Source: Angiostrongylus vasorum
Lineage: Eukaryota; Nematoda; Chromadorea; Rhabditida; Metastrongylidae
DNA length: 64,000 bases
NCBI GenBank assembly: GCA_018806985.1
Contig: JADANN010000389.1
Location: 1,488,001-1,552,000 of the forward strand
Reading direction: 5' to 3'
Part shown: positions 1 through 10,500 of the stretch, in pieces
How positions within the stretch are numbered: the stretch's first letter is position 1
Layout of the letters: the number at the start of each line of letters is the position of its first letter
Made by a program: the position numbers and the translations under genes
The notes under the pieces: generated by a model
The model's input: the letters and a program-made list of their open reading frames with translations, nothing else
The model's database searches: none
Told to the model about the DNA's origin: nothing

Positions 1-2004
1 TAAGAGTAGTCCACTCGAGCCGTCATGTTTTGACATATTCTTCCGAATTGTCGTCCGAAATCCGAAAAAGAATACGTTAATTATTTCATGACCATGCACA
101 TTCGTTTCAATATGTACTCTTTCGTACGTCTCGAACCGTGCATGTTGATTTCAATGCGCACGCTCTTTTAGCGTATTTAGCCACACAGTTTTTTTTGCTA
201 GACCCCTTTTAGCGTATTTAGCCACAAAGTTTTTTGCTAGACCTTTTATAGCAAATCGATTGCTTGTCCAACACCCACTTTACGAGAGCTTGGTCCATGG
301 TTAGCTAGCTATTCCTATAATCCTGTATTAGCCAAATCGTACTACGCTATACTTCCCGAGAGTTAGCCCACTGCTCGGATTTTTATCTGTTGGTCTTAAC
401 AAAGTAAAGTTTAGAGGTTAGGGGACACTTTACCGCTAAGACGGCATATTACCGAGGGGACTTCTATAAACGTGTTGGTAGGACTTAGAATGCCTGAGCG
501 TCCTCAATGTGCGCTTTTATCAGTGGGCAGACTCTATCCTTGGGAAAGAAACACATTCCCAACTCTTATCGCACTTTTCTGTCGCCTTTGTTGTAAACGT
601 CTAACTCAAAGGCATTTACTTTACAATGTGATACTTTTAGAGAAAGCTAGTATAGAGGTATTTGTAGGGTGTACCAAAAGTAAGCGTGGATAGTGGAAAG
701 AATACATATTACTAATCTATACTTTCATAACATCTTACTGGCGTCATAAACCTTTTACTAAAAGTATTTATTTAGCAACCATAAACTTATGCAATCAGCA
801 CCGGTCAACAATTCACCCTTTACAGTCACCACCAGTTAACAATTCACGTTTCTTGCATAGGATTTCACATGTAGTAAACACAGTACATCCCACAAGAATC
901 AAATTGTACTTCTTAATCTTTATTGCAGAAATATGCAATGTGCAATCCGTACCTATGATATACCTTAAATCCTTAACCTTAACCTACCTTACCTTAACTC
1001 CCTAACCTCAGTCCTTAAGTACCGACTGCCTGCTCCGTATGAATGGATAACATTTCTGCACTGGCTGCACCTAATACATACTTGCCAAGCAATCCTTGTA
1101 GCATATCTAGAACACTAACACTCCACGCATCGTCTTCATCTTTTTGGACTGGGAGTGTCCTTTTCGAGAATGCGGCTAGTGGTCGCTTGTGGAACAGTGT
1201 CTTCTAGTAATTACCTCAGGTCTACGTTCTACTTGCACTCGTCGGACTTAATTCTTCGCGCGCAGTTACTGCAGATTCTCCACGATTTAAGCAAACATGT
1301 GTGCGTGGCGAAGTGATAGAATAGACGTATATAACCTCTGTAGACGTAGTGGTAGATGCAGATGAACCGCTGTAGACAGTGTATGCCGAGCGGTCAAAGG
1401 TGAGCATCTTGAGACCTAATATAAACGTAAAAATGTGTATATATATGTCTAATCCTAAGAGTCCCACTCGTAACAGGACGGCTCTGAGGAAGGCGAAATC
1501 GCCAACACGTCAGCCATCGACCAACAATGATAACTATACCTATCTAGCATCGGCTCAACAGAATCAGTTCGTAAGAACGTATAAATCCTAAGATTGTATG
1601 TACGTAATCGCGTACTGGTTCTTCTGCGCACAACAGTAGTAAGTAGACCATCTAGTCTCTTGTGTCCACCTCGCCACGATAAATCATGGTTATGGTACGG
1701 AATAAGCGGACACATATTAACATTAATACCAATGAAATAATAGCGCAGAATTCCTTCCGTAAATCCGGTAGAGACCCAACCGCCGAAGTGCACTAAAGAC
1801 TGGAAAATTGCTGAAAGTTGTCGAATAACTGGCATCGCATTCTGTGTGAAGCGTTGATTTTGAAAAGCAATCCGTCGTTCTCTTATTTTCAATCGCAGTG
1901 ATGATCTTTAGGAACTGTATGGAATGGGAGGATATTAAAACCACAAAGCAAACATCTTAATATCCTTTGTACAACTTACATCACTTTGCTAAATGCTGAC
2001 AGGA
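1..2004. other. AT-rich stretch without recognisable gene
   Basis: I see no conserved protein block on either strand. A 145-codon open frame lies on the minus strand (1455-1892), but its composition is not convincing and I recognise no family, so it is not called. Pyrimidine-rich runs of the type ccttaacctta occur near 960-1010. If mmad-1 has further 5' exons they may lie in or upstream of this stretch. Confidence 0.5.
165..243 (+). repeat. Two-copy tandem duplication, about 40 bp unit
   Basis: Unit 1 (165-205) and unit 2 (206-243) both begin cttttagcgtatttagccac and end gctagacc. They differ mainly in the length of an internal T run (eight against six) and one C/A change. It looks like a recent slippage or unequal-exchange duplication; no function is apparent. 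Confidence 0.85.
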
Positions 2005-2181
2005 TTACTCCAGATTGTGGACGAGTTTTCCTTCACCACACACGGGAGCTGGATATGGTCCAAGAACATGGTAGCGTAAGAAGAACATCATAGCGGAGAC
2101 GTAGAATTTAGAGAGGTACGAGAAATATGTGAGGGAGCCGAACAATAGAGCGATAATCCCAAGGGAGCTGCGTCTAATGCC
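2005..2181 (-). other. Unidentified open frame with hydrophobic segment, possible terminal exon
   Basis: On the minus strand a frame stays open for 58 codons after an upstream stop at 2182-2184 and ends in TAA at 2005-2007. It reads as a strongly hydrophobic stretch (LGIIALLFGSLTYFSYL, then FYVSAMMFFL) followed by a short polar tail with GPYPAPVCGEGK. It lies in a locally GC-richer block (about 2130-2290) inside AT-rich DNA. It could be the last exon of a small membrane protein, but there is no convincing splice acceptor just upstream and I do not recognise the family. It may equally be chance or a decayed gene. Confidence 0.2.
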
Positions 2182-2184
2182 TCA

Positions 2185-3364
2185 TGCGCGGGCCAATGGA
2201 CCGTACGGCTTGACCGACCTAAACACGCATTTCGGTTGCGTTCCAGTGACACGCGATAGTGCAAGGGTTGGTGCTCCTACAGTGTCGTTCGTGGTTTTCG
2301 CACTTGACTTGCCGTTTGTTCTAGCGAGGATTCCTTCCTTTCTCTTTTGTTTTTTGCCACAGTGCATTATCTCTATCAACATTCTTTTTTATAAATTCAT
2401 TCGATAGTGATATGTTCCATGTAGAAGTTGTTAACTTTGCATGCGTACTATTTTTTGACCTTCAGTACATTTTTTGCAGTTGAATTTTTAGCTTCTACCT
2501 TGGTTTGCTTCTGTTTAGTTGAATGTTCGTTTGTTCAAGAACAAGTTAGTGAAAGTTCCCTTATACACTGGCTGACTCATTCTCACGAATTATGCGCCAA
2601 CGACGAGTTATCCATCATGCTGACGTATTGCTTTTGCAGCATGCTTTTTTTCTTCTCAGTACTCTTGTAAAATTTCTGTTAAAATGTTTACGGTTCTAAT
2701 ATTGGAGAGAGTGGCCACCTCTTCTTAGCCATAGATTTCCCATGTCGTGCATAGGTTCACCACCTTCCTTCTCGTAGGGCTGCAAAATTCTTGACATTAG
2801 CTGACTTCCACGTCGACATCTCGAATTCCTTTCCAAGTCCATCACTTTGCCGGAGATTGAATCTTCGGCCTTTCATTTGACTTCGTACTCATGCCCACCC
2901 TACAACGGTTAGGTGATGTACAACAAAGAAGATGGTCTTATCACGCCCTTGTTCATCTTTATGGATATGACGAGATTGTTTGGGAGCAGCAGTTATTAAT
3001 CATACTCAATAGTTGCTTTGGAACACATTTGCACATAAACCAGCTTACGTCTTTACTTTAAGTCTTGTGTTTTACTTATGAGTGTGGTTTGTGATTTTTG
3101 TGCAGTTCTGCTTTTCAAATAGTTATTTTTTTGCATCTGACTGCTAGGACACGCTTTAGATTCGACAACTCGGAAGAAGGTGAGCGATGAGACTGAGCAC
3201 CGTCGGACCGCAGATGCGAGCCTTCACCAGTCGCGTACGTCATTTCTCCACCCAACCTCAGTTCACACACCCAACGATTGTGTTCGTTAAAGATGTGCAA
3301 GGTATGTGTGCGAATGACGAACTGTTTCTTTTCCTCCTCGACCACATACTATCTAAGCCTTAAG
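2185..3364. other. No gene seen
   Basis: Minus-strand frames around 2182-2382 and several plus-strand frames are open for 60-90 codons but show no family motif. Nothing else supported was seen before the repeat that starts near 3365. Confidence 0.4.
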
Positions 3365-3735
3365 TTTACCTCCTCAACGTGGCTGGGAGGTGTTCCTGCG
3401 TATCGAGCTGCGTTGTGCAGCGGGAGGATTCATTCCACCGGCAGGGTCTCCCAAGCTGTGAAGGAGTCCTGCGTTACTTTCAGGAAGCCCAGCTAAGAGT
3501 AAAGCAATACCAGGATCCACCACCGTCGTGGTATCAAACTAGTCGCATGGTGGCAAATCTCCCTCTGATCCACGAGTGCAGCGACTGCCTGTGGTGGTGA
3601 CGACCTGTGGCAGACTTTGGTCAAGCTGACCTCGGGACTCCAGAGAAACAATGGCAAACTCATCAAAGCTCCGAAAACATGGGATTATGCTGGGGCTCGC
3701 ACAACCAGTGAGGGCGTGCCGTCCGAGTAAGTAAT
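3365..3735 (+). mobile_element. Interspersed element family D, copy 1
   Basis: The copy begins tttacctcctcaacgtggct and ends attatgctggggctcgcaca followed by aaccagtgag...aagtaa. The same head and body recur at 20815-21185 and 22095-22410 (plus) and in reverse at 6050-6345 and 27885-28115. The 3' tail also ends a LINE near 24100-24155. The element is about 370 bp and has no protein, so it looks like a non-autonomous retroposon using that LINE's tail (inference). Confidence 0.7.
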
Positions 3736-4157
3736 TTATATTGTCACCTATTTCGAGAACATGATAACGGAATTTTGGCTGAGCAGTTTTTTTAAAAATA
3801 TGATTTGTGGCAGTTGACTTTCGGGATGCAACAGGAACTTGGCTGTTTTTTTTCTAACACACTTAAATTTGTCTGTTATTGGTTTTTTGACAATGCGACG
3901 GGTAAAGGCTGATCTTATGTTCCAATATATACGACATGTTACTCATAGTATCAAATTTCGATTTAATGAAAGATTACTCAGATTACTTTGTATGTTAAAT
4001 AAAGAAAGATTTAAATATATTTGACCTGCGTTTCGTAGAAACCATATCTAGCTACTGGTAGCTTTTTTCGAAAAGCACAGTAGTGTTTTTCATATTTTAA
4101 GTTTTTTGCTTTATTTATCATGTGTAGATCATTTCGCAGGCGACATATTATTTTTAG

Positions 4158-6918
4158 GACGCCAGAATTCACTGTTGGGACCTGCAGATAAACAGTTTCC
4201 ATTGCCCGGAGATGTTTGTCATAAAATATTCTTCCACGAACAACCGATTCTGCAGGTACGTTGAAGTCAGATTGATCGTCGATGATGATATAGTGCTAGG
4301 CGGTATTGGAAAAATCGATCCGTAGAGATTAGTGTGAAGTTTCGAAGCTCCTGATGTTTTAGTGTATTGTGGAGCTTTGACGAACATTCAAACAAAAGCG
4401 TCAATGTGCTGATTTCTACCAAGCGTTCCTCGTTTGAGTTCAGTTTCGAAGGCTTGTGGTGGAGTTACAATAAGACCCGTTAATAACGTCAGCATTTCTT
4501 ACTTAAAACGCAATTGTTCGAATCATGCAACTGCTCTCGAAGTTTAATTCAGTGTAGTGGTTCGTAGGGGCGCGTGTGGCGCAGTGGGGGAGGGGACACC
4601 CCCAATACACACGTGGGGTCGATCTCCACCGCTGTGGCTCACCAGGCCTTCTATCCCTCCGGGCTGGACAAATCGGTACCATGCGTGTCTGGGAAGATAG
4701 CAGAACTGACCTAATATATCGGAGGGCCACCGCAAGCCCAGATATGCATTCAGTCACCTCCAACGATGAAGTCGAATGCATGGTGCATCCCTCGAGGATT
4801 GGTCAACGCCAAGAGCTTTATCCTTTTTTATCCTTTGTTGCTTTGTATATCCTGTAAATTTTAGCAGTCTGCGACGTCGTCCTGTATGGACCAGAACACC
4901 CATAGCGTTCAAGAGATATTGTCCATGTCACACGTTGAAGCTGACGCAAACTATTCAGCCAGTGTACAAGAATCAGTGTTTGAAGAGGTGAGATAAAGTC
5001 ATTAGTCTTCCAAACATTAAGAGTTTGTAGAGGGTGACTTTTCCAAGCTTTTTTGACGGAGTTGTTAGTATCTGACAAGTTGCTAGAGGGACTAAGTGCT
5101 CTTTCAGTTTGAACATGTGTCCAAGCTAATGATGGTATCAGGTCTTCTTTGTATTAATTGAATATTGTACTTTTCAACCTGCGGACTTGCTTTTTGAAAG
5201 TGTGGTATTTTGGAGTAGAGACTTTATTATACTTTTTTTTAGACACAAATAGGGAGTGCTGATTGGCCTGTTGAGTTAACCGTCCAAGAGTGTCCGCGGT
5301 TGCTGAAGAAAGGTGTGTTTCTTGTCGACCTTCTTGCTTTTAACAAAGAACCTTCGACTGGAGTAATGTTTTTGCCTCACGGTATTAGCTCTTTATTGTT
5401 AATTTCTTCTAACATCCTTATTTATTGATTACTAATCCTCGTGAAAAAAAGTGAGCTTGGACGCGATGGAATGCAAATGGGCGCACATGTGGTCGCAAAG
5501 GAATTTCATTCTCTTTTAAAATTCCGACTTCATTTACAGACATGAAACACCTCTTCCCTGGAATGAGTTTCGACAATGTAAATATCAGCGTGATAAACAT
5601 CACTCAAAAGACGGAACATGATATGAAAGTATGGAGCGAAAAGATGGAACAAGAACGCGAGATGCTCACTGCTTCAGTTAGTCCTCCGCATTTGGGCCAT
5701 TCATTATATGTTAACGATCGCTTTTTACCTAATTAAAAATTCTCTGTTGGTCTATTAGGTAGTCTTTATTTTCTGCTAAGCACTACTTTACCTTAGAAAG
5801 TTTTTGCAAACTTATTTTTAGTTTCATGCAAATAGTGCTACTTTAGTTCATTTCGTCAGCTGTAGCTATGTGCGCCACACTTCGTCGTTATGGTTACTGG
5901 GCTGATTTCATAGATCCCTCTTCTGGAAGACCATACCTAGGTATGAATCTCAAGATCCTTTGTGCCATTTTTGTTTTGTAGTATGTAGTAGGACTTATTG
6001 AAATGACTACTTATGTTATTGACACCATGTTATCTACTTTGCCCACAATTAATTACTTGGATACTCGGATGGCTCGCCCTCACTGGGTGTGCTGGCTCCA
6101 GCATAATCTCCACTTTTTCGGAGTTGGTTTGGCCATTGTGGTTCCCTGGAGTCCCGAGGTCAGCATAGTGAGTCTGCTCAGGTCGTTACTACCCAGGCAA
6201 TCGCGGCCCTGGCTTCTGGATGGAAACGTCGGACCCTTTCCCAGCTTGGGAGACCTTGCCGGGAGGATGATTCCTCCATTGTACATCACAGCCCTACACC
6301 TCGGAACACCTCCCAGCCACGATGATGCGGTAAACCGTTGGGAGCAGCATTAATTTGTGATATTAATTTCATTATTTTGTCTGTACACTTAACACATTCT
6401 TTTTTATATGATGCTATTATGTACCAACGTTATAATTGCTTAAGAAATTGAGAAAATTAAGGCAAATTCACCAATCATGCTCTTTTCGAAACAGATGATG
6501 CTTATAAGCAAATGGGCTTCCGCATTGAAGATCTGGGATGTTGTAAGGTACGTCTATTGAATTAAATTTCTATTCATTCTCAAAAAATTCGGAGTATTAT
6601 TCTACCCCATATGGAGACAATTTCTGCATTGAAAAAAATTCTACATGACAAGTTCACATGGGGAATATCTGCGGTGCTCTTTCATAGTCGTTTAAAGCAT
6701 GATCCTATTTTCTTTTTACCATCACTTTAATCGATACAAAGCTCTCAAGAGTTAATTTACGCATTATCAATATTTCCTAGGTGCTCCAACACGTAACATG
6801 GGGATCTCGAGCGTTTGTTGGCACGTTGTTCACGGACGCTCCAGTCGGTTGTTCCATCATACAGGATATCATACAAAAGGTGAACACGGATGATGTAGTT
6901 GTCAATAATCGCGAGTAA
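4158..6918 (+). CDS. mmad-1: MMADHC (cblD) homologue, cobalamin trafficking protein, 5' end missing
   Basis: MMADHC works with MMACHC to partition vitamin B12 between cytosolic methionine synthase and mitochondrial methylmalonyl-CoA mutase (known for the family). Seven exons were read: 4158-4255, 4868-4987, 5243-5312, 5540-5676, 5847-5940, 6462-6547 and 6781-6918 (TAA at 6916-6918). All junctions keep phase with AG/GT borders. Diagnostic blocks in order are QFPLPGD (human RFQLPGN), [68 protein letters not shown] and [14 protein letters not shown]. Exon 4868-4987 is the least conserved; its start could also be 4865. The visible part is about 247 codons. The N-terminal residues before the QFPLPG exon, where mammals carry a mitochondrial leader, were not located upstream. 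A SINE sits in the first visible intron just before an acceptor, and a family D element in the intron 5941-6461. The gene converges on ppat-1. Confidence 0.93.
4568..4830 (+). mobile_element. tRNA-derived SINE, family A, copy 1
   Basis: The head reads cgcgtgtggcgcagtgg. It contains an A box (tggcgcagtgg, 4577-4587) and, about 40 bases on, a B box (ggtcgatctcc near 4617), the internal promoter of RNA polymerase III. The 3' end reads gagctttatcctttt. The copy lies in an mmad-1 intron and stops about 35 bases before the next exon. The same sequence recurs about ten times in the window on both strands. Confidence 0.85.
6050..6345 (-). mobile_element. Interspersed element family D, copy in mmad-1 intron
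   Basis: Read on the minus strand, this matches the body of the 3365-3735 and 20815-21185 copies: the shared block containing ggccattgtggttccctgga and cagcataatctcc on the plus strand is the reverse complement of their 3' half, and the other end has cacctcccagccacgatga. It fills most of the intron 5941-6461. The 116-codon plus-strand frame here is a by-product of the repeat. Confidence 0.7.
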
Positions 6919-7544
6919 CCTCATCCACGTTTCAAGAATAAGATATTACGCAATGTATTTATATATCATATTGTTGCAAAGTTTGCAAAGAACTTATCTG
7001 GTTCTCACTGGTTGGGAATATAAACAGGTTTGCTTTCTTCGTATTCCACTGGCTTTGCCTTGTTTTGGAGATAAAACAGCCTTACGTAGATTTATATGTA
7101 TATAGTGTGTGGTAACAGAATTGTAATTTGATTTCCTTACTTTCTTCGTCGTCCGTTTATCCAAGTCCGTAGCATGCGACTTGTAGTCGTTGGCTTGAAC
7201 TGTGTATTAAAGCATAAATTCAAGTTGTATTATGGGGTATTCGACGTATGTAGTGAAGACCTAAGAACCTAAGCATCTATATAATAAGACTAATATGACG
7301 ATTTTTCCGGAAGCGTTCCTAATATTTAGAGGTCACATCTATATACCAATGGGTGATGGCGGCTTTTACAATTGTCGTACTCCGTCTTAATGTACATACA
7401 ATGGTAGAAGTCAGTTTAGAACTTAACATCAACAACGTAGAAGAAATTGAAGCACATATGAAGCTTTGCTTTATTCTTATGCAATGTCTTCCATATCTGT
7501 ATGTCTTACTCTTGGTATCTGTGACTTATTAAGAATATGATGCA
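6919..7544. other. Intergenic region between convergent genes
   Basis: The mmad-1 and ppat-1 stop codons face each other across about 626 bases. I see no protein or RNA gene. Both 3' UTRs should lie here, so the space is shared. A poor candidate polyadenylation signal for mmad-1 is attaaa near 7206; the one for ppat-1 is listed separately. Confidence 0.6.
7470..7475 (-). terminator. Candidate ppat-1 polyadenylation signal
   Basis: The plus-strand tttatt is AATAAA on the minus strand, about 70 bases downstream of the ppat-1 stop (TGA at 7545-7547), a normal distance for a nematode 3' UTR. It is the only canonical hexamer that I noticed this close. Confidence 0.55.
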
Positions 7545-10500
7545 TCAAAAGTCCAGGGATGTTGGGTAGTTTCCATTAAGACAGGCAGTACAATGCCCAA
7601 TATTGGAATGTACTCGTCGTTGGATGCCCGACTGCACAGCCTGAAATTCTTTAAATTGTAGATGTAGATTGTTTTCCTCTTTACATTCATTATCTGTCTT
7701 ATCAAATTTAGCTACCTAATACACGTTTCTGTAGTTTTTGAAGCATTTAGCAGGGAATTTTAAATAACACAGTTGAAAGAATAATATGGAATGGTTGAAA
7801 CGAAGTAATAAACGTCACTGTTGCCTTTAGCCATACATACGGAGTCACCAAAGCAAGTAGGTATTGGTGAGCAAAGCAAAATAAAGTGCTATGGCATGGT
7901 ATGTTGAGGCCTACATCGCATTTGGTTAACGCAGACCAATTTGGCTGAGGGAGAACGTTTCCCAGCTTGTCAACCGTAGTGTTCCAAATACATATTTTTT
8001 TCATGTGGAAGAGATGCGTGTAGCGCAGTGGTTAGAGGTACTCTGCAACACAGAACTGGTCCAATGTTTCGGTCCTGATCATTCTTCTCATCACGCTCTT
8101 CATTTCTCTGAAGTCGACAAACTGGAAGTAGACTTTTCGAGGAGGATAGCAGCACTGACTCGATTCATTGGTGACCTATCGCAAGTCATAATATACACGA
8201 GGTATGCATTCAATCACCTCTGGCAATGCTTAGTGAATTCGAATGCGTAGCGCATACCTTAGGGACTAATAAACGCAGGAAGCTTTATGCTCTTTTTACT
8301 CTGTACTATACATCCTTTTTTACTCTATAAAAAAAACCCTCGGCGTTGATCGATCCCTGAGGAATGCGCCATGCATTCGACTTCACCAAGAATCGTTTGA
8401 GATGAGTAAATACACATCTGGTCTTTACAGTGATTCGTGGTGGCCTACCGATGTAGTGACCCGGTGCTGCTATTCTACCAGACAAATCTGTTACCAATTT
8501 ATCGATACCAGAGGTGTTGCGGGACGCCTCCGACTACTGCACTGCACGCGTCCCGTTTTACTCTATATTGTACTATAGCGTACGAACCTTTTTCAGACCT
8601 TCTAGTGATAAGTACATTACAGATGTAGCTCCAATATATTCAGTGATTTCCTCGATATCTTTTCCACTTGCCAGCAACTCATCTGTTGTGGTTATATTTA
8701 TACCCATGAAGCAGGGGAATTTAACTGGTGGTGAGGCGATGCGAAGATGCACCTCTTTGGCTCCGGCTTTTCGTAGCATCTGCACGATTATTCGCATTGT
8801 ATTTCCACGAACAATAGAATCATCAATGAGTACAATACGACGACCGTTCACATTCTGTCTAATCACGCCAAATTTTTTGTAAATAGCAGACTGTCTTGTC
8901 TTGTCACATGGCTGAATAAATGACCGTCCTACATAGCTGTTACGATGAAGGCACGGTTCGTATGGAACACCAGACTGGAACAAAGCAAGATGTTCAGTCG
9001 AAGTTTAGCAGTAACGGAACTAAGGAGACGTCAAAACTTCTGAAGCATTGGAGTTTCAGCATTAACAAACTGCGAGAGCATTCAGTTTGTGTGTATGTCA
9101 AATCATATGCACTCTAGTGATGAAAGGAAAAACAAGGAAACACTGCAGCAAAAATTCTAAGAAAAAATCAATGCATAGGGGACACATTATGCATAGATTG
9201 CAATGGATACGTAACCAGAGACAATTGAGTGTTTCAACATTAAATACATCTCATCTCACGATGAATAACACTAAATGGAATGAAAATCAGTAGAATCTAT
9301 GGTTTTGGACAAGATATGACTCCATTTACTCTGAAAGGATAAAGGATGAAGCGTCCGAAGTTGATCGATTCCTAAGAAATGCGCCATGCATTCGACTTCA
9401 TTAAGCTTCGCAGAGGAGCCTGAATGCATAATTGGTCTATACAGTGACTCGCGGTGGCGTACCAACATATCAAGTCCTACAAGTCCGGTGCTAATCTGCT
9501 GATCCCGAAGAGATGGAAACCATGGTGAGTAGAGGGTTCGGGAACGAACCAAAGATCGTGTGTGGGTATTGTAGGGCAATTCTAACTAATGCACTACACG
9601 CGACCCCATTTATTTAAGAAAGTGGGGAAAAACGCCTTAAAGTAATACCTGTATGTTCGCTGGTTTGACTTCGCCTCAGGCCGTCAAAGCCTCATATTCC
9701 CATCAAAAGTCTGTAAATTGGTGCCAGACTTGTCGAGAAAGAGTTCATTCCGATCTGGAAAGACCAACAATGGCCTTTGTGGTGTGATAGGAACGCCATC
9801 GATCTAGTGGTCTTATTTCCAAATTCCAGAAGAAATCGACACGACCAGTGTTCAACGACAATTTTAAGGAACCCAAAGTCCTCAAGTACCAGCTGAACTC
9901 CCATGTGTATCCGAAGACAATCGATGATGAAAAGACGAGAGAGAACGAACCGAATAAAAGAAATGCTGGAACCATGCACAATGCATAATATCGGGTCCGA
10001 TAAATACAGCAAAAGCTAAATCTCAGCCAATCCCTAAATCCATGCCGATGACATATCTAAACTATTTCATGTATAATTTTTCGGCACACTCGATGTGAAT
10101 GAGGCGAGAAGCGGTTCATCATCTCCAGCTGAGAGCCGAAAAGAGAACGGTTGAAGGATGGACAAATCAAAATCTGTGCAATGGTGTTCAATTGGAAAGA
10201 TACAAGAGATATTATCATGACGACTACGTGCGCAACACGATTCCTTTGTACTTCATAAGACGCAGGTTGCCGAAAACTACAACCAACCAAAACTGTTTAT
10301 GGACACACCACTAGATGGCAAATCCCGATGTTCAAAAAGTCTTGATTTCTACTTCCTCATCATATTCACTTCTAGGAGTTTCCCTAGTACAACCATGGAA
10401 CGTCAAAGGATAAACGATAAAGCTCTCAGGTTTGATCAATCCCTGAGGGATGCGCCATGAATTCGACTTTACTAAGCATCGTTGGAGGTGACTGCATGCA

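Noticed and set aside
1455..1892. 145-codon minus frame
   Set aside because: No family motif, uneven composition, and no conserved neighbour; a chance frame is the simpler explanation.
4577..4627. tRNA gene suggested by good A and B boxes (also at 13441, 25824, 39877, 63336)
   Set aside because: The sequences between the boxes do not give a plausible cloverleaf, and each is followed by the same 200-base non-tRNA body, so they are SINE heads.
6003..6353. 116-codon plus frame in an mmad-1 intron
   Set aside because: It lies in a family D element read backwards, and mmad-1 exons join across it in phase.
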